Shown one piece after another: positions 48,196 through 56,762 of a DNA stretch of 64,000 bases. The DNA comes from Pontibacter chinhatensis (lineage in GTDB: Bacteria > Bacteroidota > Bacteroidia > Cytophagales > Hymenobacteraceae), in assembly GCF_900113285.1 (NCBI RefSeq), contig NZ_FOOT01000004.1, positions 248,001 to 312,000 on the forward strand, written 5' to 3'. A model generated the notes under the pieces. The model was not told the origin of the DNA, searched no databases, and worked only from the letters and a program-made list of their open reading frames with translations. Numbering within the stretch: position 1 is the first letter of the stretch; each line of letters begins with the position of its first letter. A program made the translations under genes and the position numbers.

Positions 48196-48841
48196 TTGAG
48201 GTATCATTTGTTTGTTGTTTTAGATTGGTCTCCTTGTTTATTTTCTGCAGGCGCTGCAGCACCTCCAGTTGGCGGTTCAGTACTCTAACCCGTATTCCCA
48301 GGTTCTGAACCATGGCGTTTACAATTTCTTCGGTATTAGGAGATGTGTAGAGTTGTTTTTTAAGGACGGTGTAGCTGCTGTCGAGACGGGCCAGTTCTTT
48401 ATCTATTATCTGCTGTTCATCCAGGCCCAGCACTTTCATGTCATACTCGCTCAGCTCTGATTTTTTTTCCTCGATCTGGCTCACGTAGTACGCCTCTATC
48501 TCGGGCAGCTCGGGGGCAATGGCGCCCACCTCCGGCACTTCGGTAGTTATACTTTCTGAGGATGCGAGCGTGTAGGCCGATTCAGGTGTTTGCTGCTTCA
48601 TCAGGAAGATGGTTAACCCGCAGCCCAGTAGCAGCACGATGGCCGCCGCCACACGCATAAAGAAGTAATCTGCGCTAAAGCTGGCACGGTCGCCGAAGGA
48701 GAATTTAATTACTTTAGCCTCTTTTTCGGGTGATTTCTGGGGCAGGTCCTGGCAGATTTGCTGCCATAGTTCCGTCCGGGGCTCAAAGACGTCGAACTCC
48801 TCGCGGTGGTCCTGTACAAATTTTTCTAGTCTATCTTTCAT
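48188..48841 (-). CDS. Putative anti-sigma factor, single-pass membrane protein
   Basis: A 217-residue protein with a cytoplasmic N-terminal domain (about 1-60, KFVQDHREEFDVFEPRTELWQQICQDL), one membrane helix (about 63-82, VAAAIVLLLGCGLTIFLM) and a periplasmic coiled-coil region (EIEAYYVSQIEEKKSEL, LNRQLEVLQRLQKINKE). It lies directly after an ECF sigma gene and overlaps the next exported protein. The anti-sigma role is inferred from topology and context; no zinc motif is seen. Confidence 0.75.
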   Translation of the reverse strand: MKDRLEKFVQDHREEFDVFEPRTELWQQICQDLPQKSPEKEAKVIKFSFGDRASFSADYFFMRVAAAIVLLLGCGLTIFLMKQQTPESAYTLASSESITTEVPEVGAIAPELPEIEAYYVSQIEEKKSELSEYDMKVLGLDEQQIIDKELARLDSSYTVLKKQLYTSPNTEEIVNAMVQNLGIRVRVLNRQLEVLQRLQKINKETNLKQQTNDTSNV

Positions 48842-48879
48842 GGTAAAGCTCCGTCATACGTTTTTGTCTTAATTAAACC

Positions 48880-49437
48880 CTAAGCCACAAACTGAGGCTC
48901 TTTCATTATCTCGAGTAGCTTCTTGCGTGCCCGGCTGTACTGCGATTTAGAGGTGGATTCGGAGATACCCAGCACCTCCCCTATCTCGGCATGGTCGTAG
49001 CCTTCCAGCAAGTATAAACTCAACACTACACGGTAACCGTCGGGCAGCTTTTGGATGGCGCGGCGCACCTGCTCCACCTGCCACTCAGACTCGTCCTCAT
49101 TCACTTCGTCTGCCACGTCAGCCACGGCGCGCTCATCCATCGGCACCAGCTCGGATCGGCGCTTGCGCACGGCATTAATGGCAGCATTGATGACAATCTT
49201 CTTCAGCCAACTGCCGAAGCTCGCCTCCGCTTTGTAGCTATGCAGGTTCTTGAAGGCACTTACAAAGGCCTCCTGCAGCACGTCCTCTGCCTCAGTGTAA
49301 TCATTAGTGATGCGCATGCTCACGTTAAACATGGCCTTGGAGTAAAGCTTATACAATTCATACTGCGCGCGATGGTCTCCGCTAATGCAGCGTTGCACCA
49401 CCCCCTGGTTCACATCCTGATAGCTAAGTTTCTCCAA
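48880..49437 (-). CDS. ECF RNA polymerase sigma factor
   Basis: A 185-residue sigma factor: region 2 YTEAEDVLQEAFVSAFKNLHSYK and FGSWLKKIVINAAIN; region 4 LPDGYRVVLSLYLLEGYDHAEIGEVLGISESTSKSQYSRARKKL. First gene of a module with the putative anti-sigma and the DUF4097-like protein. Probably an envelope-responsive regulator. Confidence 0.93.
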   Translation of the reverse strand: MEKLSYQDVNQGVVQRCISGDHRAQYELYKLYSKAMFNVSMRITNDYTEAEDVLQEAFVSAFKNLHSYKAEASFGSWLKKIVINAAINAVRKRRSELVPMDERAVADVADEVNEDESEWQVEQVRRAIQKLPDGYRVVLSLYLLEGYDHAEIGEVLGISESTSKSQYSRARKKLLEIMKEPQFVA

Positions 49438-49588
49438 TGTTCTTACTACTTAACCGGTTTCGTCGCGCTTACTCCTTGTATTTATACTTCCATCCGCCTC
49501 TTACTAATCTCTGCACTAAAGACACGCCTGTCTATCCGAAGTTGCATATAGGTTACAAATATTTTCAGAAATTTTTCGTTAGGCGCCT

Positions 49589-49786
49589 TTATCCACACTA
49601 TCCACACCCCTCTGTGGATAATGTTTAGACGCTGTTATCTACCTCATCCTCTTTTATTTATACTTTACGAAATAGTATAACACAGGAAGCGAATGCCTCC
49701 GTTATTACTTTTCTGCTCGCCACACAGCCAGTATAAACAAGGGTTTTCCACATATCCACATGCCAGGTATCCACAATTGTGGATAA
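49589..49786. promoter_or_regulatory. DnaA-box cluster (possible replication origin or DnaA-controlled site)
   Basis: Exact TTATCCACA at 49589-49597 and, on the other strand, at 49613-49621 and 49778-49786. TTTTCCACA (consensus TTWTNCACA) is at 49744-49752. Single-mismatch boxes are CTATCCACA 49598-49606, ATATCCACA 49752-49760 and GTATCCACA 49767-49775. The last pair forms the palindrome TATCCACAATTGTGGATA (49768-49785). The gap between the two groups is AT-rich. Gene orientation on both sides does not clearly support an origin. Confidence 0.6.
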
Positions 49787-49972
49787 GTAGGGTTTATACT
49801 TGGGTTGCTCAGGGAGATGGAAAGTATAAGTATGGGCAAGAGAGTAGCGAGCGGAAACAAGAGTGCGTAAGAAGTGTAAAGGCCTCGCCGCAGAGGAAGG
49901 ATAAACACCTCAAACTTGAGTAATTTATACTTTACCCGACACAGCTATACTTTATGCACAAGTACAAACACG

Positions 49973-50005
49973 AAAACGCCGGCCCTTCGGTAGAGCCGGC
50001 GTTTT
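49973..50005 (-). terminator. Terminator after the ALDH7 gene
   Basis: Perfect 11-bp stem aaaacgccggc / gccggcgtttt, 77 bases past the ALDH stop on the minus strand, with a TATACTT motif at its edge. Confidence 0.85.
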
Positions 50006-50081
50006 ATACTTTGTCTGAGTCAGGATTCTCGGCTGCTGTAGCTCAAACTGAGAATCCTGGCAATCAATAAATCTTAAAAAC

Positions 50082-51659
50082 CTAGTCCATGATATCGAAC
50101 TTGATGCCCTGGGCCAGCGGCATCTCACGGCTGTAGTTGATGGTGTTCGTCTGGCGGCGCATGTAGATTCTCCAGGCGTCGGATCCGGACTCGCGGCCAC
50201 CGCCCGTGTCTTTCTCCCCGCCAAAGGCACCGCCAATCTCGGCACCGGACGTACCGATGTTCACGTTGGCAATGCCGCAGTCAGAACCCCAGTGGCTCAG
50301 GAAAGCTTCTGTCTCCAGCAGGTTGGTAGAGAAAATGGACGATGACAGGCCCTGCTTCACGCCGTTCTGCAGCTCAATGGCGTTCTCCACGTCGCCGCTA
50401 TACTTGATGAGGTACAGAATAGGGGCAAATGTCTCTTCCTGCACCATCTCGTAGTGGTTCTCTGCCTCTACAATGGCCGGCTTTACGTAAGTACCGGTTT
50501 CATAGCCCTCGCCGTTCAGAATTTCGCCACCGATAAGCAGCTTGCCTCCCTCCTGCTGTACTTTCTCTAAGGCAGCGGTAAAGGCATCCACTGCAGGCTT
50601 GTCAATCAGCGGCCCTACTAGCGTGGTGCTGTCCAACGGGTGGCCGATGGGCAGGTTGGCGTATACTTTCTGCAGGCGCTCTTTCAGCTGGTCATACACA
50701 TTCTCATTCACAATAATGCGGCGGGTGGAGGTGCAGCGTTGGCCACAGGTACCCACGGCACCGAACACGATGGCACGCAGCGCCATTTCCAGGTCCGCGT
50801 GCTCTGTCACGATGATGGCGTTGTTACCGCCCAGTTCCAGCAGCGATTTACCCAGGCGGGCGCCCACCGCTTCGCCTACTTTCTTGCCCATGCGCGTAGA
50901 GCCCGTGGCCGATACCAGTGGCACCCGCGTGTCGTGGCTCATCAGGCTGCCAATCTCCGCATCCCCGATCACCAGGTTAAAGATACCTTCCGGCAATTCG
51001 TTTTCGGCCAGCACCTCTCTTAGAATATGCTGACAGGCCACTGCGGTAAGCGGGGTTTTCTCAGACGGCTTCCATACTACCACGTCGCCGCAAACGGCGG
51101 CCAGCATGGCGTTCCAGCTCCAAACCGCCACCGGGAAGTTGAAAGCTGAAATAACGCCCACGACGCCCAGCGGGTGGTACTGCTCGTACATGCGGTGCTG
51201 CGGGCGCTCGGAGTGCATGGTATAGCCGTGCAACTGGCGCGACAAGCCAACAGCAAAGTCGCAGATGTCGATCATCTCCTGCACCTCGCCAAGGCCTTCC
51301 TGCAGGATTTTGCCCATCTCGTAGCTTACCAATTTGCCCAAGTCCTCTTTGTGCTGGCGCAGCTTCTCTCCGATCTGGCGCACAATCTCGCCACGCTTGG
51401 GAGCCGGCACCTTGCGCCATACTTTAAAAGCCTCCTGCGCGGTTTTAATCACGTGGTCGTAATCCTCGGCAGTGGCCATGTTTACCGAGGCAATGGTGTT
51501 GCCGTCAGCCGGGGAGTTGATGGTGCGCGTGGTGCGCCCTTCGTGGCCGCCCCAGGCAAGGCCGGTGCTGTAGGCAGGGTTTACTTCTTTTATGCCAAGC
51601 TGGTGCAGTACATCCGATACTTCCTTTACCAGCGGGGCTGCGTCTATGGTTTGTTTCAT
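50082..51659 (-). CDS. Aldehyde dehydrogenase, ALDH7 (aminoadipate-semialdehyde dehydrogenase-like)
   Basis: About 525 residues from MKQTIDAAPLV; a start 23 codons upstream adds a Lys/Tyr-rich stretch unlike the family. The general-base Glu lies in LLELGGNNAI, the catalytic Cys in GTCGQRCTSTRR, and the NAD site in SATGSTRMG. Antiquitin-like features are ISAFNFPVAVWSWNAMLA and GTSGAEIGGAFGGEKDTGGGRESGSDAWR. ALDH7 oxidises alpha-aminoadipate semialdehyde in lysine breakdown and related aldehydes. It may act in the same pathway as the glutaryl-CoA dehydrogenase at 11.4 kb. Confidence 0.93.
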   Translation of the reverse strand: MKQTIDAAPLVKEVSDVLHQLGIKEVNPAYSTGLAWGGHEGRTTRTINSPADGNTIASVNMATAEDYDHVIKTAQEAFKVWRKVPAPKRGEIVRQIGEKLRQHKEDLGKLVSYEMGKILQEGLGEVQEMIDICDFAVGLSRQLHGYTMHSERPQHRMYEQYHPLGVVGVISAFNFPVAVWSWNAMLAAVCGDVVVWKPSEKTPLTAVACQHILREVLAENELPEGIFNLVIGDAEIGSLMSHDTRVPLVSATGSTRMGKKVGEAVGARLGKSLLELGGNNAIIVTEHADLEMALRAIVFGAVGTCGQRCTSTRRIIVNENVYDQLKERLQKVYANLPIGHPLDSTTLVGPLIDKPAVDAFTAALEKVQQEGGKLLIGGEILNGEGYETGTYVKPAIVEAENHYEMVQEETFAPILYLIKYSGDVENAIELQNGVKQGLSSSIFSTNLLETEAFLSHWGSDCGIANVNIGTSGAEIGGAFGGEKDTGGGRESGSDAWRIYMRRQTNTINYSREMPLAQGIKFDIMD

Positions 51660-51715
51660 GGTTTTATTCCTCTTATATCTTTTTATCAGGCTCTTATACA
51701 AAGCTAAAAAATAAA

Positions 51716-51744
51716 AAAGCTTCTGCAAGGCTGCAGAAGCTTTC
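51716..51744 (-). terminator. Terminator after degP
   Basis: Stem aaagcttctgca / tgcagaagcttt with a short loop, 22 bases past the degP stop on the minus strand. Confidence 0.85.
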
Positions 51745-51765
51745 TCTTTATAGGGTTACGGTTTC

Positions 51766-53259
51766 TTAACCTTTTCCGATTGGGTAGTAGGCTTTCAGGC
51801 CATCCGGATAAACACCTTCGATGTAAACCACGCCGCCTTCAAAGTTTTTCAGGTACTTCTCTACATCGGCCGGCTCGTTCACTTCATAGCGGTCGATGCG
51901 GGTGATGATAAAGCCGTCTTTCATACCGGTGTCACTGAACTTGCTGTCGGCCACACCTTTGATTTTGGCACCACCGGTAATACCCAGCTTGCTCATTTCC
52001 TGTCTGCTCACCGGCTCAAAAGTGGCTCCGTCAAACGTTACAGCTTTGGCGTTGCTGCGCTTCACCAGCTCAGTGCTGTTGTTCAGGTTCTTCAGCGTCA
52101 CGTTGGTGTTTCTGTTCTTGCCATCACGCAGGTAAGAGATCTTTACCTTGTCGCCTGGGCGGTAGCGGGCAATCTGCTCCAGCAACTGCGACGACTTGGC
52201 CACCTTCACATCGTTCACAGCAGTAATCACGTCTCCGGCTTTCAGACCGGCTTCCTCGGCGCCGCTGCTTGCCTGTACTTCTGCAATGTATACCCCGTCC
52301 AGTGTCTTCAGACCTTTCTCTTTGGCAAACGTCGCGTCAATCTCCTGGATAGAAGCACCCAGCAAGGCACGCTGTACCTCGCCATACTTCAGCAAATCGT
52401 CCACCACCTTGCTCACAATAGAAGAAGGCACGGCGAAAGAATAACCGGCAAAAGAACCTGTCTGCGAAGCAATGGCTGTGTTGATACCCACCAGATCGCC
52501 GTTCAGGTTTACCAAGGCACCACCCGAGTTACCCGGGTTCACAGCGGCGTCCGTCTGAATGAACGACTCGATGCTCATATCGCGGTTGGCGCTCGTGCGC
52601 AGGATGTTGATGTTACGGCCTTTGGCGCTCACGATACCGGCCGTTACGGTCGAGGTCAGGTTCATGGGGTTACCCACGGCCAGCACCCACTCGCCTACCT
52701 GCAGCTCGTCTGAGTTGCCGTAGCGGATGGTGGGCAGGTTATCCGCGTTAACTTTTAGCAGGGCAATGTCAGTGGTCGGGTCGGCACCTACCAGCGTAGC
52801 TTCAAACTTACGCTTGTCGTCCATCACCACCTCAATTTTATCGGCTCTGTCGATAACGTGGTTGTTGGTAACGATATAGCCGTTAGAAGCTACAATCACG
52901 CCGGAGCCGGAGCCAATCTGCGGACTGCGCGGCACGCTTCTGCCAAACCCGTCGCCAAAGAACTCGCGCAGGAAAGGATCCATCGGGCTGCTATATCGCT
53001 CTGAAGAGCGCACGCTATACTCTGTCATCACGTGTACCACGGCAGGCGTGGAAACCTGCGCTGCCTTTATAAAATTCAGCCCTTCGGGCACTACCACATT
53101 GCTGCTGCGCATGTCGCTGGTATAGCGTACGGTGGGGTACTGTTGCTGATCGGTCTGTACTACTTTGTCGTCTTCCAACAGTTTGTAGCTGCCAACAGCC
53201 ACACCGCCGCCTAACACGGCCGAAAGCGCAACGCCAAGTATAAACTGTTTCGTCTTCAT
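51766..53259 (-). CDS. Do/DegP-family periplasmic serine protease
   Basis: A 497-residue HtrA protease. The N-terminal signal/anchor is FILGVALSAVLGGGVAVGSY. The catalytic triad is His in VTNNHVIDRA, Asp in DPTTDIALLKV and Ser in GNSGGALVNL. Two PDZ domains follow (about 300-390, GVYIAEVQASSGAEEAGLKAGD; about 400-490, KIKGVADSKFSDTGMKDGFII). It degrades or refolds damaged envelope proteins. It fits an envelope-stress theme with the two ECF modules and Hsp20 nearby. Confidence 0.95.
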   Translation of the reverse strand: MKTKQFILGVALSAVLGGGVAVGSYKLLEDDKVVQTDQQQYPTVRYTSDMRSSNVVVPEGLNFIKAAQVSTPAVVHVMTEYSVRSSERYSSPMDPFLREFFGDGFGRSVPRSPQIGSGSGVIVASNGYIVTNNHVIDRADKIEVVMDDKRKFEATLVGADPTTDIALLKVNADNLPTIRYGNSDELQVGEWVLAVGNPMNLTSTVTAGIVSAKGRNINILRTSANRDMSIESFIQTDAAVNPGNSGGALVNLNGDLVGINTAIASQTGSFAGYSFAVPSSIVSKVVDDLLKYGEVQRALLGASIQEIDATFAKEKGLKTLDGVYIAEVQASSGAEEAGLKAGDVITAVNDVKVAKSSQLLEQIARYRPGDKVKISYLRDGKNRNTNVTLKNLNNSTELVKRSNAKAVTFDGATFEPVSRQEMSKLGITGGAKIKGVADSKFSDTGMKDGFIITRIDRYEVNEPADVEKYLKNFEGGVVYIEGVYPDGLKAYYPIGKG

Positions 53260-53390
53260 ATGTTGATTTTAAAACTTTACTATATATAAATTCTTTAATG
53301 CTATGCCTGCTGAAATGCTAACGTCATACTTGTATACGATAGTATACCCGCTACGCGCCAGCCATTTTCGCTACTACTCCTAATAAACAA

Positions 53391-53419
53391 AAAAGAGGCC
53401 AATTTTGCTGGCCTCTTTA
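53391..53419 (-). terminator. Terminator after the Hsp20 gene
   Basis: Perfect 10-bp stem aaagaggcca / tggcctcttt with a 7-base loop, 21 bases past the stop on the minus strand. Confidence 0.85.
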
Positions 53420-53439
53420 TTATGCTTATGTTAAGAAGT

Positions 53440-53940
53440 TTATTTTCCGGTGCCATTCTCTGCGATGGCTTTCTCCTTTTTCTCGGCTTTCACCTCTTTG
53501 GTGTTACCGGCTGCAATAGAAATCTGACGCTTCTTCGTCTTCTTCTCATCTTTCGGAACATCCACCAGCAAGATGCCATCGCGGAACTCAGCGGTAATCT
53601 TATCGGGGTTTACGTTGTCAGGCAGGAAGAAGCTTCTGCTAAAGGAGCCGTACTGCGTCTCCATCATATGGAAACGGCGGCCTTCCTCCTTCTTCTCCAG
53701 TCTGCGCTCACCGGTAATAGTCAGCTTGCCTTCCTGGAAATCAATCGTAATATCTTCTTTCTTCACGCCTGGCAACGCTACCTCAATCTCATAGCCGTGC
53801 TCTGTCTCGCAGGCATCTACGTGTGGCGTAAAACCAGAGAATGTTCTGGAGTTCACGGTGTCATTAAAGAACCTGTCCAGCATTGCGCTGAAAGTTGAGG
53901 GCATGCTATCCTGCATGCTGTTATACCTTGTCAGTGCCAT
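53440..53940 (-). CDS. Hsp20/alpha-crystallin small heat-shock protein
   Basis: A 166-residue protein with an alpha-crystallin domain (about residues 45-140): VDACETEHGYEIEVALPGVKKEDI, LTITGERRLEKKEEG and YGSFSRSFFLPDNVNPDKI. The C-terminal tail is Lys-rich and lacks a clear IxI motif. It is an ATP-independent holdase. It has a strong AGGAGGT Shine-Dalgarno site ten bases before ATG, rare in this phylum, suggesting high expression. Confidence 0.95.
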   Translation of the reverse strand: MALTRYNSMQDSMPSTFSAMLDRFFNDTVNSRTFSGFTPHVDACETEHGYEIEVALPGVKKEDITIDFQEGKLTITGERRLEKKEEGRRFHMMETQYGSFSRSFFLPDNVNPDKITAEFRDGILLVDVPKDEKKTKKRQISIAAGNTKEVKAEKKEKAIAENGTGK

Positions 53941-53943
53941 AAT

Positions 53944-53952
53944 ATACCTCCT
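53944..53952 (-). promoter_or_regulatory. Strong Shine-Dalgarno site before Hsp20
   Basis: On the minus strand AAAGGAGGTATATT precedes the ATG. A full AGGAGGT is unusual here: other genes in the window have AT-rich leaders with no such site. Confidence 0.6.
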
Positions 53953-54091
53953 TTTTTAAGCTTCCTTATTTTCACTAACACTACAGTAAAATGTGTGCCA
54001 ACAGAATATTCCTGTTGAAGAGTGAAATAATGTCATTATCGAAGCTAAGAAGAGGCTATAAAGGCTGACGATTTTTCAGTTAAACAACTGA

Positions 54092-54895
54092 TTAGTAAGT
54101 AATACTGGCAGTTTCGGGAGTGCGGTTAATCGTGTACTTCAGCTCCAGGCCCACTACTGGTGTAATGCGGTTGCGCTTGGTCGTGTAGCCATCCTCCTGC
54201 AGTTGCCCCTGCTCGTTATACACAGGCGGCACCAGCACATAATAGTAATCTGTTTGCCGCATAAAGTATGGGTTCACGCGCAGCTTCTCCGTCACCTCAT
54301 AATTCAGGCTCAGGCGCAGACGGGTGCGGTCGATGGTGCGTTCCTTGATGAGGCCGTCGTACGCTTTGCCCAGGTTGGAGCGCATCATGGCCTCGTAGTT
54401 TATACTTGGGGTGATGAACTTACTTCCCAGTGGCAGGCGCTTGCCCAGCTCGGCCGACAGCCTGAAGCGCCCGAAGCTGTCATAATCTTCCTGGTCCACA
54501 TACTCGAAGAGCAGCTGCTTGTTAAAGTATAAACCCTTTACCTGACCGTTGTGGCGCAGAAACAGTGAATAAAACAGCGTCTTGGGATAATCCTCGGCAG
54601 CATAGCGAAGGATGGCCCCGCCGCGCCAGTGGTCAGACAGCATGTGCTCGTAGCCCAGGCTCAGCTCCACCCTTTCAAAATTGCTCCCTATCCCCGATTC
54701 CCGCAGGTCGTTGAAGCGGCTGTCGGTGTTGATGCGGTAGCCGTTGCGCAGGAACAGCAGCCCCTCCTCGCCCACGCCGTAACTTACCTGCAGCTCCGGC
54801 CAGATGGTGGTGGGGGCATTTACCTTGCTCTGCGCCTGCACGAGCGCCGGCAACAGCACCAGAAGTATACAGTATAGTTTTCTCATACGTGTCAC
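54092..54895 (-). CDS. DUF2490 domain-containing outer-membrane protein
   Basis: A 267-residue protein with signal peptide (KLYCILLVLLPALVQAQ), then a DUF2490-type barrel (WPELQVSYGVGEEGLLFLRNGYRIN, ELSLGYEHMLSDHWRGGAILRYAAE, RLRLSLNYEVTEKLRVNPYFMRQTDYYY, GLELKYTINR). The family is Bacteroidota-specific and of unknown function. Single-gene unit upstream of the amidohydrolase. Confidence 0.85.
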   Translation of the reverse strand: MTRMRKLYCILLVLLPALVQAQSKVNAPTTIWPELQVSYGVGEEGLLFLRNGYRINTDSRFNDLRESGIGSNFERVELSLGYEHMLSDHWRGGAILRYAAEDYPKTLFYSLFLRHNGQVKGLYFNKQLLFEYVDQEDYDSFGRFRLSAELGKRLPLGSKFITPSINYEAMMRSNLGKAYDGLIKERTIDRTRLRLSLNYEVTEKLRVNPYFMRQTDYYYVLVPPVYNEQGQLQEDGYTTKRNRITPVVGLELKYTINRTPETASITY

Positions 54896-54905
54896 GTTTT
54901 GTGGT

Positions 54906-56096
54906 TTATCCCTCCAACTCCTGCAGCGCTATCCAAGCCATCAGGCCTATACCTGTTTCCAGGGCCGTTTCATCTATGTCAAAAGTGGGAGTGTGCACGC
55001 CGGAGGTAATGCCGCGGGCTTCGTTGCGGGTGCCCAGGCGATAGAAGCAAGCCGGCACCTGCTGGGTATAATAGGCAAAATCCTCGGCTCCCATCCACAG
55101 GTCCAGATCCACCACGTTCTCGGCGCCTAAGTATACTTCTGCAGCCTTGCGGGCGATGCCGGTTACGGTTGGGTCGTTTTGCAGGAAAGGGTAACCAAAC
55201 TTGATGTCGATGTCGCAGCTGCCGCCCATACTTTCGCAGAGGCTCTCGGCCAGCTTCCTGATTTTCTGGTGCGCCTCTTTGCGCCATACTTCGTTCATGG
55301 TCCGGAAGGTGCCTTCTATTTTTACCTCGTTGGGAATAACGTTGGTAGCGCCCTTGGCCTCCACCTTGCCAAACGAGAGCACCGTCGGCACCTTCGGGCT
55401 GGCGTGGCGGCTCACGATCTGCTGCAGCGCCACTAGCAGGTGGGCCGAGATAAGCACCGGGTCAACGTTCATCTCGGGCAGCGCGGCGTGGCCGCCCTTT
55501 CCCTTCACCGTGATATAGATCTCATCGGCGCTGGCCATGTACATGCCCGACTTGAACCCCACCTTGCCAGCTGGCAGCAGCGGGAACACGTGCTGGCCCA
55601 CTATACTTTCCGGGGCCGGGTTCTGCAGCACGCCTTCTTTTATCATGATGGAGGCACCACCCGGAAACTTCTCCTCACCCGGCTGAAACACCAGCTTCAC
55701 GGTTCCCTCAAACTCCCCGCGCAGTTCCTGTAGGATGCGCGCCGTGCCCAGCAGCGAGGCCGTGTGCACGTCGTGGCCGCAGGCATGCATCACGCCTTCG
55801 TTCTTTGATTTATACGCCACCTCGTTTGCCTCCAGAATAGGCAAGGCATCCATGTCTGCGCGCAGGGCAATCGTTTTCTTCTCCGGGTTCCGGCCTTTTA
55901 CCAGGGCCACCAGGCCTGTGTTCGCCATACTTTCCGCCTCGATGCCATACTGCCCCAGCACCTGCTTTACATAGGCAGCAGTGTTATACTCCTCAAACGA
56001 GAGCTCAGGGTTAGCATGGATGTGGCGGCGCACCAGCACCGTATCGGGTGCATAGGCCTTGGCAAGAGCCTTAATTCTATCTAGGGTAGTGGACAT
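54906..56096 (-). CDS. M20 family metallopeptidase / amidohydrolase
   Basis: A 396-residue zinc-dependent amidohydrolase (aminoacylase/IAA-amino acid hydrolase group): RADMDALPILE, HACGHDVHTASLLGTARIL, FQPGEEKFPGGASIMIKEGVL, and late GAEDFAYYTQQVPACFYRLG. Substrates are N-acyl amino acids or small peptides. No signal peptide. Not linked by operon to the DUF2490 gene beyond an 11-base gap. Confidence 0.92.
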   Translation of the reverse strand: MSTTLDRIKALAKAYAPDTVLVRRHIHANPELSFEEYNTAAYVKQVLGQYGIEAESMANTGLVALVKGRNPEKKTIALRADMDALPILEANEVAYKSKNEGVMHACGHDVHTASLLGTARILQELRGEFEGTVKLVFQPGEEKFPGGASIMIKEGVLQNPAPESIVGQHVFPLLPAGKVGFKSGMYMASADEIYITVKGKGGHAALPEMNVDPVLISAHLLVALQQIVSRHASPKVPTVLSFGKVEAKGATNVIPNEVKIEGTFRTMNEVWRKEAHQKIRKLAESLCESMGGSCDIDIKFGYPFLQNDPTVTGIARKAAEVYLGAENVVDLDLWMGAEDFAYYTQQVPACFYRLGTRNEARGITSGVHTPTFDIDETALETGIGLMAWIALQELEG

Positions 56097-56192
56097 AACT
56101 CTAATTGAAATACCGGCTGCTCTATACTCTGCGCCGGGGCTTACTAACAGTAAAACAAGGTAGCAATTTTATACTTTCCGGCATTAAAATAA

Positions 56193-56223
56193 AAAGCGTT
56201 GCAGCTACTTCGCCACAACGCTT
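56193..56223 (-). terminator. Terminator after the SPOR lipoprotein gene
   Basis: Stem aaagcgttg / caacgctt with flanking A/T runs, 24 bases past the stop on the minus strand. Confidence 0.7.
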
Positions 56224-56246
56224 CTACGGCTTTCTGTGCCTATGCT

Positions 56247-56762
56247 TTACTTCTTCCGGATGTTGATCTTATCGGGCACAATTTGCGCGTTCGGGATCAG
56301 GTCAGAGATTTTATTCAGCACCTGCTGGGCCTCCACCCGGTTGAAAAAGTCTCCAACCATCAGGCGGAAGTTCGGCTGCTGGTACGTAAGGTAATCCTGC
56401 ACATCCGGCACCCGGGTAATGATGGCCTTGCGCAGGTCCATCACAGTCTGCCGCTGCGAGCCGTTGTAGGCCAGAATGCGGTAGCCCTGGGCATACTTGA
56501 TGTTCTTGTTCACGCTGGCCACTGTGTCCATCAGCACGGCCACCTGCTCGTTGTTGTGGAGCGTTGGCTCTACACGCGCCAGCGGGGCATTCTCTGCGGT
56601 CTCATACCTTGGGCGGTACTGGCTCAGGTCGTCGAGCACCCTTTCGGACTTGCCTGTTCCAACTCTCGCCTCGCTGCCTACACGGCCGGTGCCTTTAGAG
56701 GGTGCACATGCAGTAACTACTGCCAGCAGCAAGACCAGCGAAAAACTCAGAAATCTATTCAT
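56247..56762 (-). CDS. SPOR-like lipoprotein
   Basis: A 171-residue lipoprotein; lipobox VVTAC near residue 19. The C-terminal half (about 90-168, YRILAYNGSQRQTVMDLRKAI ... FRLMVGDFFNRVEAQQVLNKI) resembles SPOR domains, which bind denuded peptidoglycan at the division site. It overlaps deoC by eight bases, so the two are cotranscribed. Confidence 0.8.
   Translation of the reverse strand: MNRFLSFSLVLLLAVVTACAPSKGTGRVGSEARVGTGKSERVLDDLSQYRPRYETAENAPLARVEPTLHNNEQVAVLMDTVASVNKNIKYAQGYRILAYNGSQRQTVMDLRKAIITRVPDVQDYLTYQQPNFRLMVGDFFNRVEAQQVLNKISDLIPNAQIVPDKINIRKK

Larger units (their letters stand above)
49438..50081. other. Gene-free spacer with DnaA-box cluster and AAGTATA motifs
   Basis: No gene is supported across 640 bases. 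It contains seven DnaA-box-like sequences (49589-49786), at least seven exact AAGTATA/TATACTT motifs and, at the right end, the ALDH terminator. Confidence 0.7.
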
